Assembly (NCBI RefSeq): GCF_001758465.1
Contig: NZ_MJIC01000016.1
Coordinates: 124,001-188,000 of the forward strand
Direction of reading: 5' to 3'
DNA length: 64,000 nt
From: Marisediminitalea lipolytica
GTDB taxonomy: Bacteria > Pseudomonadota > Gammaproteobacteria > Enterobacterales > Alteromonadaceae
The translations under genes were made by a program, and so were the position numbers. The number at the start of each line of letters is the position of its first letter. Positions within the stretch are counted from its first letter, which is position 1. Under the pieces are notes generated by a model. It saw only the letters and a list, made by a program, of their open reading frames with translations, did not search any database and was not told the DNA's origin. Below, in pieces: positions 50,422 to 59,129 of the stretch.

Positions 50422-51435
50422 CTACCAATCGGTGAGCGCTGTCATACTGAATACTTCGCCTTCAAAGCGCAAAATCACCCGCTGCGCCTCAATATTGACG
50501 ATTTGCACGCGATCGGCGATCCAGTCACCTTCGACTTTATCCTCACCATTAACCCTGACCCAACGGTCACGCGGATTAGACGCATACATATGCGCACTAA
50601 AATCCATCGCCGGTAGCCGGGTCAGCAGTCGGGCGGGTAGCTGATCCACACGTTGAATATCATCATGCACATTCACCACGGTGTCGGGCGTTGTTGTGGT
50701 TCCGCGCTCCTCTTCATTCTCAAGGTCGGTCAGAACTTTGTTGAAACGCGCCATTAACTCCGGTGACACTTCAACTTCTCTGGTGTCATCAGCCTCTACC
50801 GGTGTAGATTCAGGTTCTGGTTCAGCTTTAGTCGTGGCAATTTGCGACGGTTCGTTTTGCGCTGTATCCGGCGAATTTGCCTCCTGTACTGAAGGTCCCG
50901 CAGCCTGCTCAGCCGGGGAAGTATCTTGTTGCACAGGGGCTGGCTGGGGAGTTGTAGTGACCAGAGGGGGCGGCGATGCCGGGGGATTGAGTAAGCCCGT
51001 GATAGTAGCAGGCAAGACCGCTAAGGTGTAACCGGTAGCAGTTCCACCAATCGCCATCAGCATTCCGATTAGGGCAGGCTTCAGCGCACGTCGCCACTGT
51101 CCGGGCAGGCCGTTTACCGTAGGTAAAAATAAACTGCGGTTAAACTGATCACTGATAGCGCTATCCGTTTTTTGTGCGCGGGTATCGTACTGCCCCCGCA
51201 ATAACGCCTGGGTCGGCGTTTGCTCACTGGCTGGATAAGTTTCATCCGCACAAATTTCAACAGTTTGTTCAGGATCGTACTCGATTTCCTGTACACCCAT
51301 TTCAATCAGGCCCTGAATCATGGTCCCACTGGTAATTAAACCTGACTTGTTGATACGTACAGGGCCATTTTGCGCCGTGACCCGCACAATCATCATGCCG
51401 GGCTGAGCCTGGTCGATAGGAATGATTTGCGTCAT
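50422..51435 (-). CDS. gspB: GspB/ExeB-like type II secretion assembly protein with DUF3391-like N-terminus
   Basis: GspB works with GspA to place the type II secretion secretin in the outer membrane through the peptidoglycan. I start it at the ATG overlapping the gspA stop (ATGA), giving 337 residues. Layout: a DUF3391-like domain (1-62, IPIDQAQPGMMIVRV), a membrane segment about 119-142, a Pro/Glu/Thr-rich periplasmic spacer (150-225), and a C-terminal T2SSB domain (about 265-337, DRWVRVNGEDKVEGDWIADRV; VILRFEGEVFSM). The N-terminal domain is shared with the adjacent HD-GYP protein and is not part of classical ExeB. Confidence 0.85.
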   Translation of the reverse strand: MTQIIPIDQAQPGMMIVRVTAQNGPVRINKSGLITSGTMIQGLIEMGVQEIEYDPEQTVEICADETYPASEQTPTQALLRGQYDTRAQKTDSAISDQFNRSLFLPTVNGLPGQWRRALKPALIGMLMAIGGTATGYTLAVLPATITGLLNPPASPPPLVTTTPQPAPVQQDTSPAEQAAGPSVQEANSPDTAQNEPSQIATTKAEPEPESTPVEADDTREVEVSPELMARFNKVLTDLENEEERGTTTTPDTVVNVHDDIQRVDQLPARLLTRLPAMDFSAHMYASNPRDRWVRVNGEDKVEGDWIADRVQIVNIEAQRVILRFEGEVFSMTALTDW

Positions 51436-52337
51436 GCCATTCCCCACAGATAACCGCCCACCATAGCAGTACAAAAAATACCGGCATAGATTAGTGTCTG
51501 CCGTGAGCGCAAACGTTGCTGCACCACATCTTCACCCAGAATCTGCTCAGCCGCGGCCAGAAAGATGTGCTTTTTGACCACCGGTTTTTGCTGGGTAAAT
51601 GCCAGTGTCAGGGCTCTGTCACACAACAAGTTAATCACCCGCGGAATACCGGCGGTAACCCGGTACATCACGCGTACCGTAGCCGGACTAAATACGGAAA
51701 CGTCGCCATTGGCCACATTCAGACGGTGGTTAACATAGGCTTTCACTTCATCAGCATTCAGCGGCAACAGGTGATAACGGGCGGTGATACGCTGAGCCAG
51801 CTGACGTAACTCGTTGCGTTTGAGCAGTTGCTGTAATTCCGGCTGACCAATTAAGACGACCTTAAGCAGCTTTTCACGATTAGTTTCTAAGTTAGTCAGC
51901 AGGCGCAGTTGTTCGAGCACTTCCGGTAACAGATGCTGCGCCTCATCCACCATCAGTACCGTATTTTTGCCCGCGTTATGATTGTCCGCCAGTTTTCTCA
52001 AAATCTTGTCGGTAAAATATTTCAGGCTCGCCTGATTGGGGTCAGTCTCTATATTCAGCTCATCACAAACCGTGGCTAATAATTCGATGGCGGATAGCGT
52101 GGGATTCAGAATCATGGCGACCTGAGTAGAATCAGGTAACTGCTGTAATAACTTACGCGAAACGGTGGTTTTACCTGTTCCCACCTCACCGGTAAGCATC
52201 ACAAAACCGCCGCTTTCCCGCAAACCAAAGGTAAGATGCGCCAATGCTTCTTTATGGCGCGGACTCATATAAAGGTAGTCAGGGTTAGGCGCTATAGAAA
52301 ACGGATTATCAGTTAATCCGAAATATTGTAAAAACAT
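51432..52337 (-). CDS. gspA: GspA/ExeA-like AAA ATPase, short form
   Basis: GspA is an inner-membrane ATPase that with GspB helps assemble the type II secretin. The 301-residue protein begins LQYFGLTDNPFSIAPNPDYLY, has Walker A GEVGTGKTT (50-58), Walker B TVLMVDEAQHL, and a single membrane segment near the C-terminus (LIYAGIFCTAMVGGYLWGM). It is much shorter than Aeromonas ExeA (about 550): the periplasmic peptidoglycan-binding part is absent. It is the first gene of the gspA-gspB unit and divergent from cca. The nearby genes include no other gsp components. Confidence 0.88.
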   Translation of the reverse strand: MFLQYFGLTDNPFSIAPNPDYLYMSPRHKEALAHLTFGLRESGGFVMLTGEVGTGKTTVSRKLLQQLPDSTQVAMILNPTLSAIELLATVCDELNIETDPNQASLKYFTDKILRKLADNHNAGKNTVLMVDEAQHLLPEVLEQLRLLTNLETNREKLLKVVLIGQPELQQLLKRNELRQLAQRITARYHLLPLNADEVKAYVNHRLNVANGDVSVFSPATVRVMYRVTAGIPRVINLLCDRALTLAFTQQKPVVKKHIFLAAAEQILGEDVVQQRLRSRQTLIYAGIFCTAMVGGYLWGMA

Positions 52338-52463
52338 GAGTTATCAGCTGGACTGTCCATATGTCCGGTAAACTATCAGACTGTCGGTCGAAGTCAACAA
52401 GACCGTGTTTTCAGGCGTTTAGTCAGGCATAATAGCGCTATCATTTCGTATTTCTTTTTGTGC

Positions 52464-53579
52464 ATGCAGGTTTATCTGGTAGGCGGCGCTGTTCGCGACA
52501 AATTACTCAACCGAAACGTAACCGAGCGCGACTGGGTGGTCGTCGGGGCAACCGCAGAACAGCTCATCAAACAAGGCTTCACTCAGGTAGGCAAAGACTT
52601 TCCGGTGTTCTTGCACCCGAAAACACAGGAAGAATATGCACTGGCACGCACCGAGCGAAAAACCGGCGGTGGCTATACCGGATTCAGCTGTCATGCTGCG
52701 CCGGATGTGACCTTAGAAGAAGACCTGCTGCGCCGGGACCTGACCATTAATGCCATGGCGGAATCGGCCGAGGGGCAACTCATCGACCCCTATGATGGTA
52801 TGGCAGATTTAAATCAGCGGCTGCTTCGCCACGTTTCACCAGCATTTAAGGAAGATCCGCTCAGAATATTCAGAGTGGCACGCTTTGCTGCACGTTATGC
52901 TTATTTAGGTTTCCGGGTCGCCCCTGAGACAATGGCATTGATGCAAACCATGAGTGCCTCGGAGGATATCCTGCACCTCAGCGCCGAGCGTGTGTGGCAG
53001 GAAACCCGTCGCGCCCTGATGGAATCATCGCCCCAGGTTTATCTGCACATTCTTCAAGCCAGCGGCGCCTTGCAAGCCTGGATGCCGGAATTAACCAGCC
53101 TGGCTGAGCAGCCCGCTACACTTGAGTACCTTGCGCGCTCGGCTGCTGCAAACTGTGCTTTAAATATACGCTGGGCTGCACTTTGCTGGCCCTTGGCCGA
53201 CGACGCACTCAGCGCATTACAACACAGAATCAAAGTTCCCAACCAGGTAGCAGATACCGCATCGCTGGCGAGTCGCTTTATGCCTGAGCTGCCCGAAAAT
53301 TACGCCAGGGCCGACTGGTTAATGACCTTATTTAACACCTGTGATGTGTGGCGTCGTCCGGAACGACTGACCCAGTTAATGCCGCTGTCAGCTATTCTTT
53401 ATCCTGAGCAAGGCAGTACTTATCAGCAAGTTATTGAACAGGCCCTGACAGCCGCCCTCGCCGTGGATGTAAAAGCCATCGTAGCCGCAGGTTACCAGGG
53501 CCCACAAATCAAACAACAGCTAACCGAACAACGCCTGCAACGAATCAGTCAGGTCTCGACAAACCGCGGCGTTTATTAG
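52464..53579 (+). CDS. cca: CCA tRNA nucleotidyltransferase, without HD motif
   Basis: Cca builds or repairs the CCA end of tRNAs from CTP and ATP. I start at the ATG (MQVYLVGGAVRDKLL), 371 residues. The nucleotidyltransferase core is well kept: GGAVRD, FPVFLHPKTQEEYALARTE, RRDLTINAMA, and PLRIFRVARFAARY. Two departures stand out: the first catalytic carboxylate is Glu21 (ERD) where E. coli has Asp, and the C-terminal HD phosphohydrolase region is cut by about 40 residues, with CWPL (241-244) where E. coli has CHDL. The phosphatase and 2',3'-cyclic phosphodiesterase activities are therefore probably absent. Confidence 0.93.
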   Translation: MQVYLVGGAVRDKLLNRNVTERDWVVVGATAEQLIKQGFTQVGKDFPVFLHPKTQEEYALARTERKTGGGYTGFSCHAAPDVTLEEDLLRRDLTINAMAESAEGQLIDPYDGMADLNQRLLRHVSPAFKEDPLRIFRVARFAARYAYLGFRVAPETMALMQTMSASEDILHLSAERVWQETRRALMESSPQVYLHILQASGALQAWMPELTSLAEQPATLEYLARSAAANCALNIRWAALCWPLADDALSALQHRIKVPNQVADTASLASRFMPELPENYARADWLMTLFNTCDVWRRPERLTQLMPLSAILYPEQGSTYQQVIEQALTAALAVDVKAIVAAGYQGPQIKQQLTEQRLQRISQVSTNRGVY

Positions 53580-53585
53580 TTTTAG

Positions 53586-53594
53586 TGCTACAAT
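53586..53594 (+). promoter_or_regulatory. Candidate extended -10 promoter of srmB
   Basis: TGCTACAAT is a good extended -10 (TGn plus TACAAT, 5 of 6), 29 bases before the srmB ATG. No clear -35 accompanies it. Confidence 0.4.
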
Positions 53595-53623
53595 AGCGCC
53601 ATTCACGCGACAGACGTATTTTT

Positions 53624-54841
53624 ATGACTTTTGAACAATTAGAATTAGATGATGACCTGTGCCGGGCTCTGGCAGATATGGGCCTGACCCGCCCTACTAC
53701 CATTCAGTCAATGGTGGTGCCGGTAGCGATGGATGGTAAGGATGTCCTTGCCTCTGCTCCAACCGGTACGGGGAAAACCCTGGGCTTTTTGCTGCCAGCC
53801 TGCCAGTTTTTACTGGATTTCCCCCGCAAGCAACCCGGAGCAACCCGTATTCTGGTACTCACGCCTACCCGTGAGCTGGCCTTACAGGTCTATGAGCAAG
53901 CGGTAGCCGTTAGCCGCTACACCGATATCGTGTGTGGCGTTATCACTGGTGGTATTAATTATGGTACCGACAAAGAAACCTTGTCACAGAATCTGGATAT
54001 TCTGGTTGCCACACCGGGACGCCTGTTTGAACACATTGAGCAGGAAACCGCAGATTGTCGCGATATTGAGTGCCTGATCCTGGACGAAGCCGACCGCATG
54101 CTCGATATGGGTTTTTCCAGCATTGTGAATCAGATTGCGTCTGAAGCGCGCTGGCGTAAACAAAACATGCTGTTCTCAGCCACCCTGGAAGGTGCCGGCG
54201 TGCGCCACTTCGCCGAAGATTTATTAAACGAACCTGAAGTTATCGAAGCCGATCCGCCGCGGCGGGAAAAAGCCAAAATTCACCAGTGGTATCATCTGGC
54301 GGATGACCTGGAGCATAAACTGGCATTGCTGGAGAAGATCCTTAAAGAGCAAATCACCAGTGCTATTGTGTTTGTAAAAACCCGCGAGCGGTTACAATGG
54401 CTGCGCGAGCAACTCCAGAAACGGGGGCTGATGGTTTGTTACCTGCAAGGTGAAATGCCCCAGGACAAACGCATCGCCGCACTGGCCAGTTTTAAATCGG
54501 GCAAGTTAAATATTCTGCTGGCCACCGATGTCGCGGCCCGAGGCATTGATGTGCCTAACGTCAGTCACGTCATCAACTTTGATATGCCCCGCAAAGCCGA
54601 TGTTTATGTACACCGCATTGGCCGCACCGGCCGTGCCGGCGCTAAAGGCACTGCTATTTCGCTGATTGAGGCCCATGACTTTGAAATGATAGGTAAAGTT
54701 TGCCGCTACATGGACGAGCCAATGAAGGCGCGCTTTGTTGATGGCCTGCGCCCCAAACACAAAGCACCAGAGATAAAAGCCAAAAAGAAAAAAGCCAAGT
54801 CTTCTAAAACTGCCAAGAAAGCCAAAAAGAAAAAGGGATAA
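53624..54841 (+). CDS. srmB: DEAD-box RNA helicase SrmB
   Basis: SrmB is an ATP-dependent RNA helicase that helps early assembly of the 50S ribosomal subunit. The 405-residue protein has the Q motif TRPTTIQSMVVPVAM, ASAPTGTGKT (motif I), PTRELALQV, ATPGRL, LDEADRMLDMG (DEAD), FSATLEG, and HRIGRTGRAG. Segments such as RWRKQNMLFSATLEG and KIHQWYHLADDLEHK are close to E. coli SrmB. It ends in a short Lys-rich tail (KKKKAKSSKTAKKAKKKKG) for RNA contact. rdgB follows 5 bases later. Confidence 0.92.
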   Translation: MTFEQLELDDDLCRALADMGLTRPTTIQSMVVPVAMDGKDVLASAPTGTGKTLGFLLPACQFLLDFPRKQPGATRILVLTPTRELALQVYEQAVAVSRYTDIVCGVITGGINYGTDKETLSQNLDILVATPGRLFEHIEQETADCRDIECLILDEADRMLDMGFSSIVNQIASEARWRKQNMLFSATLEGAGVRHFAEDLLNEPEVIEADPPRREKAKIHQWYHLADDLEHKLALLEKILKEQITSAIVFVKTRERLQWLREQLQKRGLMVCYLQGEMPQDKRIAALASFKSGKLNILLATDVAARGIDVPNVSHVINFDMPRKADVYVHRIGRTGRAGAKGTAISLIEAHDFEMIGKVCRYMDEPMKARFVDGLRPKHKAPEIKAKKKKAKSSKTAKKAKKKKG

Positions 54842-54846
54842 GCACC

Positions 54847-55446
54847 ATGTCATTACCCGCTAAAGTTGTGCTGGCCACCGGCAACGCTGGTAAAGTAAAA
54901 GAATTTGCCAGCCTGTTTGCCCCGCTTAACATTGAAGTGGTACCGCAAAGCGAATTTAATGTGAGTAGCGTACCAGAAACCGGCACCACCTTTGTCGAAA
55001 ATGCCATCATTAAAGCCCGTCACGCCGCCAAAGAAACCGGCCTGCCTGCTATAGCCGATGACTCAGGCCTGGTGGTAGACGCCCTTAACGGCGCGCCCGG
55101 TATCTATTCGGCGCGTTACGCTGGTGAAGAGGCCAGTGACAGTGACAATATCGAACGTCTGCTGGCTGAGCTTGGTGATGATAACAGCGCGCGTGCCGCG
55201 CATTTTCAGTGTGTGTTAGTCATGATGCGCCACGGTGATGACCCTATCCCGTTTATCAGCGAGGGGCAATGGCATGGCAGTATCACCCGCAAGCAGCATG
55301 GGCAAGGTGGCTTTGGCTACGACCCGGTATTCTACGTGGATGAATTTAAATGCACGGCAGCCGAGCTGGATAAAGCACAGAAGAACGCCGTAAGTCACCG
55401 TGGTAAAGCCATGCAGCAGCTCCTTAATCAGCTACAAGGGCTTTAA
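54847..55446 (+). CDS. rdgB: XTP/dITP pyrophosphatase RdgB
   Basis: RdgB hydrolyses dITP, XTP and similar non-canonical purine nucleotides, keeping them out of DNA and RNA. The 199-residue protein has the Ham1 family motifs ATGNAGKVKEF, IADDSGLVVDALNGAPGIYSARYAG, GGFGYDPVFY and AVSHRGKA. It overlaps hemW by one base (TAATG), the usual rdgB-hemW pair. Confidence 0.96.
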   Translation: MSLPAKVVLATGNAGKVKEFASLFAPLNIEVVPQSEFNVSSVPETGTTFVENAIIKARHAAKETGLPAIADDSGLVVDALNGAPGIYSARYAGEEASDSDNIERLLAELGDDNSARAAHFQCVLVMMRHGDDPIPFISEGQWHGSITRKQHGQGGFGYDPVFYVDEFKCTAAELDKAQKNAVSHRGKAMQQLLNQLQGL

Positions 55447-56585
55447 TGCGTACGCCACCTCTTGGGCTGTACATCCATATTCCATGGTGTGTGCAGAAAT
55501 GCCCTTACTGTGATTTTAATTCTCATGCACTGAAAGGCGGGCTGCCGGAACAGGAATACGTAGCCCATTTACTCGCTGATCTTGAGCAGGATGCCCGAAT
55601 CACCGGTGACCGGCCAGTACAGACAATATTTATCGGGGGTGGTACGCCAAGCTTATTTAGCCCCGACAGTATCGGTCATTTGTTATCTGAAGCCAGCAAA
55701 CGCGTTCCCTTTGCGCCCGACATTGAAATCACGCTGGAAGCCAATCCGGGCACCATCGAAGCCGCCCGCTTTAACGGCTACGTCAAAGCGGGTATAAATC
55801 GTTTTTCCATTGGCATTCAAAGCTTTCAGGCTGCGCATTTAAAAGCATTAGGGCGAATTCACGATCCGGCTCAGGCGCTATTTGCCATTAACCAGGCAAA
55901 GCAAAGCGGTGTAGGTAGTTTTAACCTCGACCTGATGCATGGCCTGCCCGGGCAATCCCTGCAGAATGCGCTCGACGATCTGACTACGGCTATGGCACAA
56001 CAACCAGCCCATTTATCCTGGTATCAGCTAACCATTGAGCCGAACACGCCTTTTTACTCCCGGCCCCCCCAACTGCCTGACGATGATATTCTCTGGGACA
56101 TTCAGGATGAAGGTCACAAACGCCTGAGTCAGGCCGGCTATGAGCAATACGAAATCTCGGGCTACAGTCAACGCGGTTTTCAGTGCCGTCACAATCTGAA
56201 TTACTGGCGCTTTGGTGATTATCTTGGCATCGGTTGTGGTGCTCATGGCAAAATCACCGATATTAACTCGGCTACGATTAACCGTACCGTGAAAGTTAAA
56301 CATCCCCGTGGTTACATGACCCTCAACCGACCCTACTTAGATCAAAGTACCCTTGTTGATCCAGACGATCTGGCCTTTGAATTTTTTATGAATCGTTTTC
56401 GCCTGGTAGAACCCTGTCCTAAGCAGGATTTCACCGATTTCACCGGCTCATCACTTAGCTATGAACAGCAAAAAGCGCTGCAACAAGCGGTTGAGAACGG
56501 CCTTTTAACCGAAACTTCAACGCACTGGCAAGTTACCGTGCTGGGGCGTCGCTATCTCAATACTTTGCTCAGTGCTTTTGTTTAG
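55446..56585 (+). CDS. hemW: Radical SAM heme chaperone HemW
   Basis: HemW binds heme and a [4Fe-4S] cluster and delivers heme to target proteins such as respiratory enzymes; it was formerly called an oxygen-independent coproporphyrinogen oxidase. The 379-residue protein has the cluster motif HIPWCVQKCPYCDF with Cys15, Cys19 and Cys22, IFIGGGTPSLF, RFSIGIQSF, and a C-terminal HemN-type domain. The extra N-terminal Cys of true HemN is absent. It depends on the Fe-S genes elsewhere in the window. Confidence 0.94.
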   Translation: MRTPPLGLYIHIPWCVQKCPYCDFNSHALKGGLPEQEYVAHLLADLEQDARITGDRPVQTIFIGGGTPSLFSPDSIGHLLSEASKRVPFAPDIEITLEANPGTIEAARFNGYVKAGINRFSIGIQSFQAAHLKALGRIHDPAQALFAINQAKQSGVGSFNLDLMHGLPGQSLQNALDDLTTAMAQQPAHLSWYQLTIEPNTPFYSRPPQLPDDDILWDIQDEGHKRLSQAGYEQYEISGYSQRGFQCRHNLNYWRFGDYLGIGCGAHGKITDINSATINRTVKVKHPRGYMTLNRPYLDQSTLVDPDDLAFEFFMNRFRLVEPCPKQDFTDFTGSSLSYEQQKALQQAVENGLLTETSTHWQVTVLGRRYLNTLLSAFV

Positions 56586-56726
56586 CCTCAGGCGTTAAAA
56601 AACCGTAACAAATACGTTAAATAATTAGCTGATTTTAAAATCTCCACTACTATAGTATTAAACAAAATAGTCGTTTAAGTTGCTGTACAGGGACGCCAGC
56701 CAAAATACTTATTTGCCGGAGTCAGT

Positions 56727-58649
56727 ATGTCCATTCAGCGTAAATTTCTAATCGCTATTACGGTGGTGATAGCCGCTTTCTCGGTGGTGATTGCCATTAT
56801 TACCTCGATTTCTGCCTCTTCTGAGGCGGAAGATAAAATCAATGAACAAAAGCAACAGCTGTCAGCCAGATTAACCAACATCCTCACCGTTACCGATTCA
56901 TTGATGCACGAACGTGTGGTAAGCAGTATGAAACTGCTAAAAGAACGGGGTAACAAACTGGGAGTTCCTTCTCAGGGCGGCAGTGTCATGGTAAAACAAA
57001 CTTCCGCGACACAGCTGTATATTGGCGATGAGCCCCAGGCTAATAATTTTACCCTGGTGGATAACCTCACCGCGGTGATGGGCGGCACAGCAACCCTGTT
57101 CAGCAAAACCGGTGACGATTTTATTCGTGTCAGTACCAATGTCATCAAAGATGGCCAGCGGGCTATTGGCACCAAACTGGCTCCTCAGGGCAAGGCCATG
57201 GCACAAATTAAACAACGCAAGGCCTACTATGGTGCCGTAGATATTCTGGGCAGTCCTTATTTAACCGCTTATGAGCCAATGTTTAATGCCGCCGGTGACG
57301 TTATCGGCATCTGGTATGTTGGCTATTCGGCGGATCTCAAGGTACTGGAAGAAGCCATCACCAGAAGTAAACTACTGGAAAACGGTTTTGTCGCCCTCAG
57401 GGACAGCAAAGGCAATCTGCGCATGCACTCGACCCATGTGGACGACGCTACTGTTAATAACGCGCTGAGTCGCGCCAATGACAGCTGGGATGTATCAGTG
57501 ATCCCATTCGAAGCTTGGGGTTATGAATTAATTCTGGCCGCCTCCACTGACGAAAAATCCGCGCTTGCCGGCAGTGCTGTGTTTTCCGTTCTGGTTAAAA
57601 TTGTCATTGCCAGTGTGGCAATTCTGGCTACTCTGTTTTTCCTGATTAGCCATATGGTTGGTAAACCACTGGATGAATTTATCAAAGTGGTTAACGATCT
57701 CGCCTCCGGTGAAGGCGACCTGACTTTCCGCTTTAATGCCAGTACCAGTGACGAATTCGGCCAGATGGCCAAGGGTTTTAATAAGTTACTATCGCAGCTA
57801 CAAACTACGCTGCGCACGGTTAACCAGGCCACAGATACCATGCTGGCACAGTCCAGAGGACTTAACGATACCGCGGTACAGTCTAGTTCTACAGTGGCTG
57901 CGCTGACCAACGAAACTCAGGCTATCGGCGAAGCTCTGGCAACGCTGCAAGAAAATGCCATAGCGGTCTCATCTAACATTAATCAATCTAATGACGCCGC
58001 CGGCGCGGCAGATACTGACACCCGCAACAGTGTTAGTGTGTTGTCCGCTACTATCAGGGACATTGAAGCTCAGGCGCAGAACATTGACGCATCGGTACAG
58101 GTTATAAACGAGCTGGCCGCTGCCAGTGAACAAATCAGTGGGGTGATGGATGTTATCCGCAATATTGCCGAGCAAACCAACTTACTGGCCCTGAATGCTG
58201 CAATTGAGGCCGCCCGCGCTGGTGAACAAGGCCGAGGCTTCGCGGTGGTGGCCGATGAAGTCCGCTCGCTGGCTAGCAGAACCCAAACATCCACAGAAGA
58301 GATCCGTGCAATGATTGAACGCCTGCAGCAAGGTAGCCGGGAAGCGGCTGAGAAAATGCAGCAAAACAAAGACAACGCGTTTTCTACCGTGCAGGTGACG
58401 CAAAACGCTGGCGATTCATTAGAAAAATCCCTGCATGCGGTTGCGACCATAACCGAACTGAATCAGGAAGCCGCCACCATGGCCGCTCATCAGGCCAGTA
58501 TTACTGAAAATGTCGCTACAAGGCTAAGCAGCATCCAGGATGTTGGCAGCCAAAACAGTGATTACGCCCGCCAGGTGGCGCAGAATTGCGCCCAGCTGGT
58601 TGATGAGATCAGCAACATGCAGCAGCAACTTAAGCGTTATCGTTTTTAA
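56727..58649 (+). CDS. Methyl-accepting chemotaxis protein with Cache domain
   Basis: This membrane chemoreceptor relays an extracellular signal to CheA/CheW. The 640-residue protein has a membrane segment (about 7-28), a periplasmic Cache-type region with [29 protein letters not shown] and [26 protein letters not shown], a second membrane segment near 280-303, a HAMP domain, and the signalling hairpin tip [21 protein letters not shown]. There is no C-terminal CheR-tethering pentapeptide. No chemotaxis gene is adjacent. The ligand is unknown; small organic acids are common for this Cache type. Its end overlaps mutT (convergent) by 20 bases. A GGAG ribosome site fits the ATG. Confidence 0.93.
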   Translation: MSIQRKFLIAITVVIAAFSVVIAIITSISASSEAEDKINEQKQQLSARLTNILTVTDSLMHERVVSSMKLLKERGNKLGVPSQGGSVMVKQTSATQLYIGDEPQANNFTLVDNLTAVMGGTATLFSKTGDDFIRVSTNVIKDGQRAIGTKLAPQGKAMAQIKQRKAYYGAVDILGSPYLTAYEPMFNAAGDVIGIWYVGYSADLKVLEEAITRSKLLENGFVALRDSKGNLRMHSTHVDDATVNNALSRANDSWDVSVIPFEAWGYELILAASTDEKSALAGSAVFSVLVKIVIASVAILATLFFLISHMVGKPLDEFIKVVNDLASGEGDLTFRFNASTSDEFGQMAKGFNKLLSQLQTTLRTVNQATDTMLAQSRGLNDTAVQSSSTVAALTNETQAIGEALATLQENAIAVSSNINQSNDAAGAADTDTRNSVSVLSATIRDIEAQAQNIDASVQVINELAAASEQISGVMDVIRNIAEQTNLLALNAAIEAARAGEQGRGFAVVADEVRSLASRTQTSTEEIRAMIERLQQGSREAAEKMQQNKDNAFSTVQVTQNAGDSLEKSLHAVATITELNQEAATMAAHQASITENVATRLSSIQDVGSQNSDYARQVAQNCAQLVDEISNMQQQLKRYRF

Positions 58650-59040
58650 TCCGTTCATCCAGTAACAGCGCATCAATGATATCCCGGTTAGCGGCCGGGA
58701 AATCATCGTAGTGAAGTGCATCCAGTGCCAGCCACTTACCCGGCTGGCCTTCTGCTCCGGTAGGCTCTCCGGTAAAACCAGTCACGGTAAACACATGCAA
58801 GCGCACGCATTTATCACCGTAATCATGTTCAATTAAAATCAGCGGCTCACAAAACGTGGTGGTTATAGCGACCTCTTCCTGTAACTCGCGAACCAGCGCC
58901 GCCTCGGGCGCTTCGTCAGCTTCAACTTTACCGCCAGGAAATTCCCATTTGCCCCCCTGATGTTTATCTTCAGGTCTTAAGCACACATAAGTTTGTGTAT
59001 CACGTAAAATCACACCTACGGCTACGTCTATATATCTCAT
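58630..59040 (-). CDS. mutT: 8-oxo-dGTP diphosphatase MutT
   Basis: MutT removes oxidised dGTP from the nucleotide pool, preventing A-to-C mutations. I start at the ATG reading [14 protein letters not shown] (136 residues) because an AAAGGTG ribosome site lies 7 bases upstream, and the longer frame would run back through the secA terminator. The Nudix box [22 protein letters not shown] is present, with the usual final Gly replaced by Ala. WEFPGGK precedes it as in E. coli MutT. It lies downstream of secA on the same strand, the E. coli order, and overlaps the chemoreceptor gene by 20 bases. Confidence 0.92.
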   Translation of the reverse strand: MRYIDVAVGVILRDTQTYVCLRPEDKHQGGKWEFPGGKVEADEAPEAALVRELQEEVAITTTFCEPLILIEHDYGDKCVRLHVFTVTGFTGEPTGAEGQPGKWLALDALHYDDFPAANRDIIDALLLDERIKNDNA

Positions 59041-59065
59041 GGCTGACACCTTTACTTTGCTCATT

Positions 59066-59107
59066 AAAAAGGCCGGTTGTACGCTCACCACGTACAACCA
59101 GCCTTTT
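59066..59107 (-). terminator. Terminator between secA and mutT
   Basis: On the minus strand the arms GGCTGGTTGTACG and CGTACAACCGGCC pair with one mismatch around a 7-base loop and run into TTTTT. It lies just after secA, so mutT is expressed by read-through or its own signals. Confidence 0.8.
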
Positions 59108-59129
59108 CAGGTTAATTCAGTTCAACGGC

